In this document: piece by piece, positions 11,401 through 23,740 of the stretch
Numbering within the stretch: position 1 is the stretch's first letter
How the letters are laid out: every line of letters starts with the position of its first letter
DNA from: Climacteris rufus
Taxonomy: Eukaryota; Chordata; Aves; Passeriformes; Climacteridae
Length of the DNA: 64,000 nucleotides
Direction: 5' to 3'
Assembly: GCA_013398175.1 (NCBI GenBank)
Contig: VZRZ01006842.1
Location: forward strand, 424,454-488,453
The notes under the pieces: generated by a model
What the model saw: only the letters and a program-made list of their open reading frames with translations
Told to the model about the DNA's origin: nothing
Databases searched by the model: none
Position numbers and translations under genes: made by a program

Positions 11401-14033
11401 TTTTGGTCATACATTAACTACCTTGTGAGAACATCCTCATTTCTAGTCATCATTTTTTGAACAATACATAAAATACCACTTTCCTAGTATCTCATTTTAG
11501 ATACTATTCCTGTAATGTTTCCTTTATTAAGTGAAGTATCTACCATATAAATGTCACAGTTTTATATAACGTTGTAATTCTATAGTACAGTAGGAAAAAA
11601 ATGACAACACATAACTTTCTAAAGGCATCAGTTGTGACTACCGCTGGCAGATGTAAAAAAATTTGTAAAAGAAACTGCTACATGCCACTAGCAGCTCGTA
11701 ACAAGCACACTCAAATCTTTGCATAATATGTCCACTTTGAATATGTGGCTTTTAACATCTGGAAGCAGTGCTGAAATTACTTTTCCCTGATTTTTTTCCT
11801 GGAGAATATATATAACTAAACTTCCTAGACCATTCTTGCCTTTAATAGATGAGTTTGCTAACAGGAATGTTCAATGATATGAGGAATTTTATTAGCTATG
11901 CAAAGTAAATGTTTTAATTATAATTGTGAATGATGATATCAGAAATTGCTTTATGTTACGTAAAGATGTAAATGAGTCCATTTAAGGGACCAGGGATGTC
12001 AGATGAGAACTCTCATACATTTCCAGAAAAAACAACAACCAATAGTTGTTAATAAGATAATTAGAACCCCCCACAATATTAAATAAATACTGAAAAATTG
12101 TCTTTTTACAGATTTCAAAACCAGCAGTATATAGTGAGTAATTGTTCAACCCTACTGCAGTAATTATTATTATTAGTAATAGTAGCTGTTTGGGCCCCAA
12201 ATTTGTATAAACTTTTCCATCTGATCATCATATAAAAGTCCTTAATTAATTGGAGACTTGGACAAAATCATGAGGAACTATTGACTAAACATAGCTAGGA
12301 CTTTGTGGAGACATGAGCCATATCTTTTTGCTATCTCTTCCAGAGCAAGGGCCACCCCAAAGTTACAGTCATTTTCCATGTATGGTAATTGTAGGATTTC
12401 CCTTGTCCTCTCTGGCCTTTGTCTCTAAGAGCTGTTCACAACATCTCACAGGATAAAATTGATACTAGTAGTATGAGACTTGAAAAGATCCAGCTCTGCA
12501 TCACACTGATCTTCTAACCAGCCATCATGGTTAGGAGCAGTGTAACTTCTCATTGCATCATATTCAAACCAGCATCCCAAGTGATGTTTAAAGGTAGAAA
12601 TTTTCCTGTGCATCATGACATACAGCAATCCACACACACTCTGCCAGCTCTGGAAGAGTAGATCTTTCCAATTACCTGATTACTTTATCCTAGTAAAATA
12701 CACTTCCAGACAGAGGAGGAATTAAAGTGAGAAGTCATATGGATGAAGAAGATTGGTTCATGGAAGTTTTACTTTCAGCAGTAGAAAAATAAATTCTTTT
12801 TTTTGCTTGCTTGCTTGGTTGTTTTTCAGGCCTCCAGAAAACAATATGTAAAATTAGAACCTTAGTTTTAAACATGGACCTGCATTTGATTGCAAGAGTA
12901 TAGTTTCCTGGTAAAAAAATGTTTGTATTTTGTGGTACAGCTTCAGATTGTTCCATATTTCTGCAATTAAAAAAAACCCTTCAGTTTCCACTGTTCATCA
13001 AAAATACAAGTAAAAACATAATGGTTTTTGCTAGCATGGAGCTTCCTACTCCTCTTTGCTCCCTGTTTAATTGGTTACCTCTTCTCCCCAGCTGCTTAAG
13101 AGATTGTTCTGTCCCTGTGGCTTTGCTCTGAGGCTTCACACTCCTGACTTGCTCTCTGCAGTTGTCTCCTCTGCTGCTCCTCTCTGCATGTGAGCCACAG
13201 CAAACTGCCATTGACAAATCTCTGAACATTAGGAGCTGGGATTTTTGTTTTTCCCTCTTGCTGTGCCTACATGTGGAAAAGTAAGAAAACAAGGATGGGG
13301 GAGCATATCTGGTTGATGTTTATTCTGTTTCCCTCTCTATCCTGTCTAAATGATGATACATATTGTGCTTATATGTGCCTAAAGCATAGCATAATCAGGG
13401 TATAGACAGTAGCATTGTACTGAAACTAAATATATCAGACAAGAGTTTCTCTCAAAGCCTTTTCAGTGATTTCCTTTTAAAGATTGCCATAAATCCTTAT
13501 TTGCTTCATAAAAACAACTGATGCTGCATATCTGCAGCAAAGTTGCAGAAAGACTGTCTTAACGCATTGCCAGAGGGTTTTTCTGGCTGAGCCAAACCAT
13601 GTTCGTAGAAGAAAATTAAAATTATATCCATACTGGGAGATTCTGTTATCCATGTTAAAAGAAATTACATTTAAAAGTTAACATCTATTTTAGACAAAGC
13701 TATTTCCACTATTGATATTTTTATTGATAGTATATTTCAAGAGAAATATATTTAACTTAATTTCAAGAATATGGTTGCCTAAATTTATTGAGAAGCCAAA
13801 AAAGGGAAGCTTTCTTATTTCTTTTTTTCTTATTTCTTATTTCTTATTTCTTTCTTTGTGGGAAGCTTTCTTATTTCTAACACATTTAATTGAAAATGAA
13901 AAATTACCCCAAACTTGCCTATAAAATAGCATTCCTGCTTCAAGTATTTGCTTATCAATAAACATATTTCTCAGACATCAGCAATCATAATCTTAGGAGA
14001 AGAGTGGTTACCAGCCTCATTAAAACAATTACA
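8416..14033. other. Unique AT-rich noncoding DNA
   Basis: About 5.6 kb with no recognisable gene or transposon. It contains a short (TTA)n run near 12163-12186, a G-rich patch near 10183-10197 and the TTATTTC repeat listed separately. The open frame at 12981-13292 (-, 103 codons) has no recognisable domain and no splice or promoter context, and I treat it as chance. Confidence 0.55.
13804..13878. repeat. 19-bp direct repeat around (TTATTTC)n
   Basis: GGGAAGCTTTCTTATTTCT occurs at 13804-13822 and again at 13860-13878. Between them is a pyrimidine-rich run of TTATTTC units. It probably arose by slippage or unequal exchange within the pyrimidine tract. Confidence 0.9.
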
Positions 14034-14502
14034 TTGAGGTGCTGGAGTGGGTCCAGAGAATGATAACAGAGCTGGCGAAGGATCTGGAGCACAAGTCCTG
14101 TGAGGAGCGGCTGTGGGAGCTGGGACTATTCAGTCTGGAGAAAAGGCATCTCAGGGGAGACATTATCCCTCTCTGCTGAAAGGAAATATCTGAAAGGAGG
14201 TTATATCCAGGTGGGAATTGGCCTCTTCTCCCAGGCAACCAGCAACAGAACAAGAGGAAACAGCATCAAGTTGCACCAAGGGAGGTTCAGTCTGGATATT
14301 AGGAAAACTTCACTGAAAGAGTCATCAAGCATTAGAAAAGGCTGTCCAGAGAAGTGGTGGAGTCACCATACCTGGAAGCATTCAAAAAATTAGTAGATGT
14401 GGCACTTCATTATATGATTTAGTGGGCATAGTGTTACTCGTTTGAAGGTTGGATTTGATGATCATGAAGGTCTTTTCCAAGCTTAATGATTCTATGATTC
14501 TG
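14034..14502 (+). mobile_element. CR1 LINE 3' end
   Basis: This is a well-preserved 5'-truncated CR1. It begins in the late ORF2 segment 'attgaggtgctggagtgggtccagag' and runs through 'ctgtgggagctgggactattcagtctggag', 'ggaggttcagtctggatattaggaa' and 'gaagtggtggagtcaccat'. It ends in the canonical tail 'aatgattctatgattctg' at 14486-14502. The open frame at 14100-14393 on + is the ORF2 C-terminal remnant with frame damage. Orientation is +. Confidence 0.95.
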
Positions 14503-17500
14503 CATGTAATGTGAAGACACAGGACTAAATATTAAATCTAAATCTCTCCACCTCAAACTGTAACTTTGAATTCTTATTTAGGAGATTTAATAATTTATCC
14601 ATTGATGAATTCCTATTTTATTGCTTACATGTACTATGACTCAGAATTAATTGAAATTACAATCTCAGCATGCATTTAGATGGACTTGGATAAATCTCTG
14701 TTATGAATGGGGAAAAAGCTTAAATCTTGTGGTGGTGGTGGCCCTTCAGCATAAAACTTCAGCTCGACTTGAATTCCTGATTCCTGTAACATGGTCTCAC
14801 TGAGCTTGCAGCACTCAAATTTCATAGGGTTCAAAGGGTTGTACGATTTCTCTGTAACTTGGTAAATCCGGAACCCAGGATGAAGCAGATAGAGAGACCT
14901 GCAGGATTTTCACAGCATCAGGTCGATGGGGGTGGCAGGGGTGTGAAATATGATTTCTCTCCTCCTGTATTTTTGCACACTGTAGCTGCAGTATTGGAAA
15001 ATCTCCTGCCAATTGAGTTCTGTAGATAATAGAATTGAGAGCTAAAGGAAACCAACCACCTGCAGCATTAATTATTGAGATATTTACAGCTACTCAGAAA
15101 ACTTCCTTAGTTTCCTGGCCCACATCAATGCTGAAATATCAAATAATTATTGGATCATTCTGTTCACTGAACCAGCCAGTTTAGAACTAACGAAGACTTT
15201 AAATTATCTCAAATTTGAGTCACTGCAACTCATTAGTCATCCTGAACATTATTGATCAGAAAAGGATGTTGTAGTAAGCTTTCCTGACATCCAATTTCTT
15301 TCAAAAAGAAAGGCTGAGCCACCTAAGCCCAATTCCTCATTAGCAGGAGGGAGAGCGAAACTGCCAATAGCACCACCCTGTGACATAAGAGGCAGTTCAC
15401 AGCTCTCGGGAGCTGGCACATGCTTGGGGCAAAGCTGCTTTCCTGAGGGCATGGAGGTACTGGTTGTGCTTTGTGTTCAAGTGGGCATTTGTAGGGCTGT
15501 CAACAGTTGATAATCTTTTCACATACTGTCATCCCTTGGATATTTTCTTTGCAGGGAGAGGAGACAAGTAAAGAAAAAGAGTGTGTAGAATGGATAGAGC
15601 ATCTTGGAGCAGTGTCCTGCCAAATTAACTTAATCTGTGTTTCTCCTTAGGCAGTATCCACTTATACAAGGATCAGATCGTGTATTTTCTGTGAGCTGAT
15701 GCAATTTACAGTCATTACAATACAAAATACAAAAGAAAGAGGCTTTCCTCTGTTGTATTTTTGCTCTTGATTACTTAGTTCATGAGTGGAAGTGTATCTC
15801 TTTCACTTTATTTTTTATGAGGGGATCAAAGGGAATGATGCAAATCTGGTTATAGGGAACTGTTTCTCAGCCTGTGCCTGGGGAGAGAGGTTGCAACTCT
15901 GCTTTTTTCAGCAGGCCTCACACATTCCTATTGCTCTTGGCACTGGAGATGCTATGAAGAAAATTGTAGGTGATCCTTGGCAGCATCAGAAGGGGAAGAC
16001 GTTGGTCTTTGGACTTCTGACTTCCAAGTAGTTCTTGCAACTGCTTGTAAGTCCTACGAGAAGGAGATGGTCCTGTGTTGAATCCTTCCTGCCAGGCCAA
16101 GGGGAAAAGCTTGGTGCCCTGTGTTAGTAAGGAAAGGTGATTACATGGGGGAAGGTGGAGGAGGGACAAGAGTGTTTAAAAGGAAATTGCTCCTATAAGC
16201 ACTCTTATCTCCCAGTCTCTCTCTAGCTTCCTCACTACTTCTCTAAAGTACTTCTACTTCTCACTCCTATGGCAGTATTTTATCCATGTATTTGACCTTT
16301 TAATTCTCCCCAGTACCTACTTTCAATGTCATACAATATTATTTTCTGTTTAGCCTGCTTCTTCATAGCACTTTAACAAAATGAAGACTTTCTGCTGTGA
16401 AGATATGATTGCTACAGTATCTGTTACCAAGTACAGTTCATGTTTATGTGTTGATAAAAGAATTTTTCGTATGACTAAGGGCAGTTCAGGTCACAAGAGG
16501 AAATTTTTTTTTCAAGGAAAACAAATGTCAACATCTGCAAATGTTGTTAAGTTAATGAAAATGTTCTAAAATCAATAAATATATTATGACATATCCCTCA
16601 TTGTACCACAGGTTCAAGTTTCAGAGAGGTTTGCACAATTCCCACCGAAGCCTGTCCTTTTCATCAAAAGCAGAACATTACCAGTCTATTAATATTTTAC
16701 TTTACTATGTGTGTTTTTGTTATTATCTGTCCCTATGAGTAACTCACAACTTTATTGGATTTGTGCTAACCTTGTTCACACAGGACTCTGACAAGTAATC
16801 GTCTTATATTTCCCAAGTGAGGAAAAAAAATGAAGAGAGATCAAAAACCTGGATTTGACAATTTTGCTTACCCTGTAGAGTTCCTGAGTCTGGGAATAAC
16901 CTTGTTGCTGCCAGTGAAGCTTTTACATAGAGCAAATTGCAGCAGTTACAGGCTTGAAGAGTATGTCTAAATCTGTCCAGAACCCATCTGAGCCAGCTCC
17001 TCAGTGACGGGTTCAAAGAAAGCATAGAAAATTAACTCCAGGCTCCCCACACCCAGTCTGATACTTTGAAACCAGTGTGTTTTCATCACACAGTTCTGTA
17101 GGCAACCCCTGTAGCTCATGAGAGGTGAAGGTCCCCAAGACACACCAGAGCTCTGGAGCTCTCTTCACTGGGACAGGCAGCCACAGTTCCACACACCCAG
17201 CAGCTGACACCTGGTTCCACTGCTGTCACGCTCCCTTGGTGTCCCAGAACTTTGCCATGATGTATGTACATCTTCTTGGGAAACAAGGCACAAGACACCT
17301 TTTATGTGACCTTGGCTGGATTGCCAGGAGGTCACTGGCCAGAGACTACATTGCTTTAAATTGCATGTTCCCAAGCAAATTGGTCTCTTTCAGGTGTTTT
17401 TCTTCATTGTTTACTAGTCAAAACATTTTATTATGCAGGCTTTGGCGTTGTATCATTGAAAATATTTGCATAGGTAAAATGGAGTTGAACCTGTTACAGT

Positions 17501-17682
17501 TTCTTGGCATTTTCTCGCTAGGCACATTAAAGTTGGATTTTTTTAAGAAAGAGCACCATCTTGTGGAAGTACGTGTTCCACTGTGCAGAACAGCCAAAAT
17601 CCTGCTGGAAGTTGGTCAGTTACACTTGGGCACTGCATGTTTCAGTAGTTGTAGTTTTGTCACTGAGAACTAAGGAAATCAG
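14503..17682. other. Noncoding DNA, no confident element
   Basis: About 3.2 kb. The longest gap-free open frame in the window lies at its end (17125-17673, +, 182 codons). It has no recognisable domain, starts in a Ser/His-rich stretch and runs to the poly-A tract bordering the gap. The 17040-17350 part is more GC-balanced than its surroundings and might be an old unclassified repeat. I see no promoter, splice or family evidence for a gene. Confidence 0.5.
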
Positions 17683-17766
17683 AAAAAAAAAAAAAAAAAA
17701 NNNNNNNNNNNNNNNNNNNNNNNNNNNNNNNNNNNNNNNNNNNNNNNNNNNNNNNNNAAAAAAAAA
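17683..17766. other. Assembly gap inside a poly-A run
   Basis: Eighteen A (17683-17700), then 57 N (17701-17757), then nine A (17758-17766). The missing sequence is almost certainly, at least in part, a homopolymer that the assembly could not resolve. No AATAAA polyadenylation signal precedes the run, so a retroposed mRNA tail is not supported. Confidence 0.95.
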
Positions 17767-20700
17767 GACAACTTATTTCTTTTGTAATGAAGGCTGATTT
17801 GGAAGCATAAAATTAATTTCAGATCTTATTGAAGTAGATAAATTATAAGATTAAGTAAGGTGATAACTTCTGTAGACATTCCAGAATCACAAAGTGACGA
17901 AACTAGATTGGAGGCTACTTCCTGAGAACATGAACTTGAAGTTTATTATTCCTGCAGAAACTGTTTTAGACTGTAAGTTTAGCTGTACAATTTCAGATTA
18001 TTGTTCACTAGACTGGGGCAATGGCTTTTAAAGGGAAGACACAATACTGTCCTTTGCAGTAGAGACAGCTATTACAGCCTGCATTTAAGCCTATAGTGTA
18101 TTTGTTGTACAGCAGTCACTTCTATACTAGATGATATTAGGATATAGGTGAATTGCAGTTTTCTTAGACCTTCTGTTATGTTTAATATTCGTGTGTATCT
18201 TTTTGTATTGGCTTTATTTCATGCTTTGTCTTCCAGAGTCATGAAGTCATAAATGTCAAATCTAAGTCATAAAAATGTCAACTAGAACTGCCTCATTAAA
18301 TGGAAACAAGGTGATAGATTGAATCTATTTATGTGAACTAATCAGTTTACTCAAGGTATCACATATTTACATAAAATCAAAATAAATCAGTACTAAAAAT
18401 TCACCTTTTCTACGGTATTTTATTTTCATGTGTATATGGAGTACTCAGGTTCTCCAGTGTAGTAGCTATGGCTCTTAATACAGAGTGATTAACAGAGAGT
18501 AGTTGTTGAAATCAGACCTGGTATTACATATCCATGATCAAGAGTGCAGAACTGTCCCAGCAAGAATACCAGCATCCATCAGGCAGCTGACTGACATGCA
18601 TCACACTGACTTTGATCATTTGGTAAGTCAGAAATAAAGCCTTTGTATAGGAACTAAAATGTATCTTGCTTTGAAACTAGATACAGAATTTCTTTTGTCT
18701 TCACTTAACAGCAGGACAGATTGCCCTATGACAAGTATTGTGTTGCACTGATATTATGTTAAAATTTTATATGTATGTATATATGCATGCATAAATATAT
18801 GTAATACAAATGCATATTTTCAGATATGTGTATATATATATATGTAGAATAATTCCCAAAATTTGATTCCATGAGTCAGTGAACAGATTTATATTATTAT
18901 GTCTCTTCCCAACATATACCAAATTTGCAATAACTGTTTTTTTGGTGGAAATGCAGTTCGAAATGGATATAACTTAATTACTTAACAAAGTACTTAGAAA
19001 TACTTTATATTACCAGAGTGGACTTCATAACCATGAAAATAATTTTTATATTCCCATTAAATGTCCCAGCCATCCTATACAGCCATTGATTGTCACTATT
19101 ATTTCATGTCAGACAGTGTGTATTTAAAGTAAGCACTGAATCAGACTGAAATACATGCTTTGATATGTGAATCACTCTTTAAAAAGAAAATTTCCTGAAA
19201 GGTTCGCTTTAAGCTTTTGAGGGAATCAGGCTATTTCTCATGGCTTCCTGAAACTCTTCAAACTGTAATTTTCATTTTAGAAAGTGGGTTGTTCTTTCTT
19301 TTGCTGAAGGTAGGCTAATGTGACTGATCACAGTGATACCTTTGTTGCTATCCTGGTAAGTGTATTTTGTCTGTGTATTTAGGCTAAAAGCATATATTGA
19401 AGCCTTATAGTTTGATGTGTCTACCTCCAGTGAATGCAGATCAAAATAAGAACAAGCTGTATATTACACTCTCATCTGAAAGATCAGCAAGTGAGACCTT
19501 TTGACCAAATGTGATAGAAAAATGCCAGTGCTTCCAGGTAGAGATAACAGTCTGGTATGGCCTTTAACCATGCTTAGAGATACATCCACAGAAAGCACAA
19601 GAAATTTGTAAGGACGGTTTGCCTATCCATTTACAATAGAAATTACCTTTTTTTTTTGGTGGCGCTTTATTCACAGGCCTGCTGTTTTGTTTTAAAACTT
19701 GGAAGTAAAGATAGAAATTAGCAGTTGGGTAACCTCTGTTTTTTTCCAGAATTTTTAAAAATTTCTTTTCTCTTGCAATGCTAAATGTTCTTTGCATGAA
19801 GGTAAATGATCATTCTTTAACTTGAAACCTACTAAGTGCTGGAAGTGAAAACTCACAGAAATAGGCTGTGCATATGCTTAATTTTGTGGCTTTGAATGAC
19901 TGTTCTAATAGATTTGTCATTTGTTGCCTTTCTCACTTTAGCTGCTGCTGCTTTGCAGTTTTGGGAAGCATGTTTTTATCTCATGTTGCTCAAAAAACTA
20001 TCATATGTTGTTCTGAAACAAATGCTTGCAGCAGCTTCAGATATTGTCACCTCTCTAATAGGTGAGAGATGCCTACCCTTGTTCTGGATCACTTCATGTT
20101 TTGAAAGAAACAAAGATGTATTTTCATCTCAGCCACTGGAAATCAGTATCCAGTGCAGCAGTGCAAATAATTTTAATGAGTATTTGAGTTAATATTGAAG
20201 CCTACAAAGTGTAATGTGTGACAGTGAATCTCTGTTTGTGAAAAAGGCAGAATACTATAAATGAGTATACATACCACTTTGTACAGTCTAGGAAAGACAT
20301 TGCCTTTACTCAACGTCTGTTCATGTTTAAGATGTGTGAAAAGTTTCTTAGTGTTAGGAACAGCTTTTCCTCTTTTGGTATGTGTGATGGGTGCCTCCTT
20401 CTGAAATCACACATAGAAATACCTCTGCCTGGAATCTAAGAGCCACCGCTCTACTGGACACAGAAGGAAGGTGGTGTAATTTTATCTTTGTTTTGTCCAA
20501 AGGCTTTTTCTCCCATGCCTCAGTATTTCTTATTTAGAAGACTGCTTGAAGTTTTGGTTGTATTCTTTCTTTTTATACATGCTGCCATTACAGCATAATA
20601 TGCAGATTTTAATGGGCACAGCAAATACATGCAAACAAAATCATAAAAAAAACCAAAATCTTCTTGTTTCTTTCCTTCTCCAAACACAAAGATTCTAGTT

Positions 20701-23030
20701 TCTGTAATGATCCTGGCTTTGTAGAGTTACACAAGCTTGTAAATGACTGTGGGATGTGTATTCGTATCAGGAGTAGTTATCTTCTGTTTTATTATGTGTA
20801 TCAAAAGAATTTCAAGAATCTGACCCTATATTATGTAATATCAGGATTCATACTCATCCAAAAACAATTACATGCAAGCTGACAGGAAAGCTATGTTTAA
20901 ATATTCTCCATGAAGCACTTAATTTTACGTATGCTCATAAAGTAATGTTTCCTTGCTGAAAGCTGGGTAAAACTTTCCATCATGGTTTGCTGAGGTGAAT
21001 GTTAAGGTGTTGTCTGTTATCTGGTGAACAAAAAAAAATGCAGCCATCAACTACTTAAATTAAAGCCATAGTCTCTGTGTGGCCAAGAAAGCACAATTTC
21101 CCTACTGTACTGTGTATTACCATTGTTAAATTTCTGTAGATGTGTCACAGCCCTGGCAAGTTGCTGCCTCCTTCTTCTCCCTCTTAAAACCCTGAGTCAA
21201 TAATCTTCAGTTTGCCTGAGCTTGCTTTGCTATAGAGCATTTTTTTCCCAAATTTTGAAAAATCATGGTTACTTCTGAGAACCATTGGCTTTCCAATGGT
21301 GGCTTTCCAAGTCCTTTTCCTTGATTCCACTTCTGCAGGCAGGCTGTGTTTGCAGGTGAGCATTTGAGAGGTTGAAGCATATGTAGAATGTAGCATGTGT
21401 AGAATACAACACATCTATACAGGTGTTATGCATAAATTGATTATTTCTGGCTTCAACACAGATAGAAGTCTAGAGAATCTTTGGATCTGAAACAAATTTC
21501 CCAGTTTGAGAGATCTTATTTCTTCGATTACTCTTGAGTGAGGACTTTGGGGTTTCTTTTTGGTTGCTGCAGGTTTTCTCAGTTCTGTTTGGCCTGGTGG
21601 GGCGCTGTGACAGATCCCCCTGCCTGAGCTGAGCTGGTGGTGCTGTGTGTGGTCCCATGACTCAGAGAAGAGGTGACTCCCACCAGTGTTTGCTTTCCTT
21701 GTCAGGCGCTTCTCTGTGTATTTTGCCACCCACTTGCACAGAAGGAGAAAAATTGTTCTCCCAGATCACCAGTCCATCATTGTGTGTATCACGAATCAAA
21801 AATGCTGGTAACAAATGGCAGAGTTTGCATGTTTTAATGCTCTGTGATTGATGACTTTCACATTAATAAATTCAACAGAAAACGTTAATGCTGACTTTTC
21901 CTGCAAAGAACTGGAAAATTTGGGAACATACTCCTAATACAGGAACAATTTGGATAAAATTTCAGCCTCATTGCACTTCATAGCAGTTTTGTTACAAATC
22001 TCATATACACTATAATACCTCTAGAGAACAGACGTTATTATGTCTTTTGTACAGTTCTTGCATGAAACAGAAGGGCACACAGTTCTGTACAATTTTTTCT
22101 CAAGTGATATGAACACTTGTCCCACGTGCGAGCTTTAAAGTTCATTTCTGTAAGACTGTATATTTGCTGTTTTAATGAGTTCAGTAGTCTAAATACAAAC
22201 TGGAAAAAAAATTCATGAGAAGTACTTGGTACTCCTATCTATCAGTTTTTGAAGTCTTATCTTAAACTTTTGCCTAAAATATGTACTTCAGAATAGTCCC
22301 AAGAAAAGTTGTTTATGTGCAAATACTTTTGCAAGACTGAAACTCTAGAGACTTCACATGAATTAATGTCTGGCCTTTTTGCCAAGCTTTAAAAAATCCA
22401 GAAACTAAGAAAAGAGTAATCCAAAATTATGTTCCATATTTTTCCAGATGGAATATTTTATGCATGTATTAAAAGTAGTTAACAGTTTACCTTTCTGCCT
22501 TTTCTCTTGAATGAGGCAATAAATCTATTTAATTTTGTTAACAGCTGTAATAAGACTTCAAAGGACCCCTGATTTACTTCTTCTGTAATTGCCTTCAGCT
22601 TCCATTAGAACTGTTTATCACTAATTTTAAGCAATACATAACACAAAGGGTTCTAAAATTATGACTGTGTGCATTAGCTATAGAAGGACTATGACTGTGA
22701 ATTATCTAAACTTTTTCATGCCAGGAAAAAATGAAGATATGGCTTGCAGAAAAGTTTGATTTTCCAGGTAGTTTGTATTTGTTGCGTGAAAGTAATAGTG
22801 AAAAAGTAATGGACCAGTGATCGAAATAAAACTTTAATAATTTAATAGTCTGAATTTAAAATTCAATATTTGATCGTTTTAATAGTTTTTTAAATGTAAA
22901 GCTAGTATGCTGATAGCAGCAAGTCGGGGTGACATATTCCAGACTCCTTCCTGGTTTTCTTTGATCAGCACCAACAATTATGGATTGAGCAATCTGCGCT
23001 GTACAGCAAGCGCCCATCTCTCAGCTGTTC
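17767..23030. other. Unique AT-rich noncoding DNA
   Basis: About 5.3 kb without a recognisable gene or element. An AT/TATG-rich low-complexity stretch lies at about 18765-18845. Open frames reach at most 104 codons (21415-21729, -) and show no family signature. Confidence 0.55.
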
Positions 23031-23390
23031 ATGGATTTGTTTTCCTGGAAGCAAGTCCTGTGCGTCGGAATGACAACGGGGGGAGAAGCCCTGGCAGGCA
23101 TCATTTTTTCCAGCGTTGTCCTTGTTCCACCGAAAGACGTTGCATCTCCCCAGAATTATTGTCTGTCTGCAACTCTGCCGAGCCCCTTTTTTAGCTGCAG
23201 AAGAAAGGCACCCTCGGCGGTGCCCCGGTGCTGCGGGGGAGCCGCTGTGGCTGCGGGTGGCGGTCGGGACAGCAGGTGGCGGTCGGCGCTCGGCTCCTCC
23301 TCCAGCTCCCTGTGCTGCCCGGGCTGGGGCTGGACACGCACCGAGGGCTGCTTCAGGCTCACGACATGCGTGAGGTGTTACGTTTTGCTG
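23031..23390. promoter_or_regulatory. CpG-dense island in AT-rich DNA
   Basis: A sharply bounded GC- and CpG-rich segment. I count about 17 CpG dinucleotides in the core 23200-23370, against very few in the flanks. It contains a 12-bp direct repeat GGTGGCGGTCGG (23256-23267 and 23275-23286). No TATA box or transcript structure can be assigned. Overlapping open frames in several + frames (23031-23462 is the longest, 143 codons) are expected in GC-rich DNA with few stop codons. It could be a promoter or enhancer CpG island, an unannotated 5' exon, or an old repeat. Its start does not match the LTR family seen elsewhere in this window. Confidence 0.45.
23269..23283 (+). promoter_or_regulatory. 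CTCF-like core motif
   Basis: ACAGCAGGTGGCGGT matches the vertebrate CTCF core consensus CCASYAGRKGGCRSY at 14 of 15 positions; only the first base differs. It lies in the middle of the CpG-dense island. A motif match does not show occupancy, but the location in an isolated CpG island makes it a reasonable candidate. Confidence 0.4.
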
Positions 23391-23647
23391 GGAAGATACC
23401 TGTTTTTCTCATGTCATTTAACAAGTAACTCCTGTTACGAAGAATATGAATTGTGCACATAATTCTTCTCTTCCACGTCCATTAAAATGAAGATAGACCT
23501 CTAAAGCATGTGTCAGCTTGGCTGTTCTGGAAGGATTTAGTGCCTAAATGCTTGTTAAATTTATGAGATATATCACCGCACCTCTGGGAAATCATCAGGT
23601 TCACAGATGTTGCTCAGTGTTTGTAGGTGTGCGCTGACTGCTTGATG

Positions 23648-23740
23648 GAGATTAGAAAGTGGACCCTTACGCTTTAAATGGGATATGCATATACTTAAAG
23701 AAAAGCCTACTTAGTCACTGATGGGCCACTTTCTAATCTC
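23648..23740. repeat. 15-bp perfect inverted repeat, fold-back
   Basis: GAGATTAGAAAGTGG (23648-23662) is exactly complementary to CCACTTTCTAATCTC (23726-23740). The stem continues for three pairs (CCC at 23664-23666 with GGG at 23723-23725) across one unpaired A. The 56-nt loop contains a second small inverted repeat, CTTTAA (23672-23677) and TTAAAG (23695-23700), around an ATATGCATAT palindrome. No clear target-site duplication flanks it. Confidence 0.85.

Noticed and set aside
17125..17673. 182-codon open frame on +, the longest without N
   Set aside because: No recognisable domain, no promoter or splice context, no family resemblance. It runs up to a poly-A tract and gap. Chance opening in moderately balanced sequence is the simplest explanation.
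23031..23462. Overlapping open frames in the CpG island
   Set aside because: Several frames are open at once, as expected from GC-rich sequence. No splice sites or family features choose one as coding.
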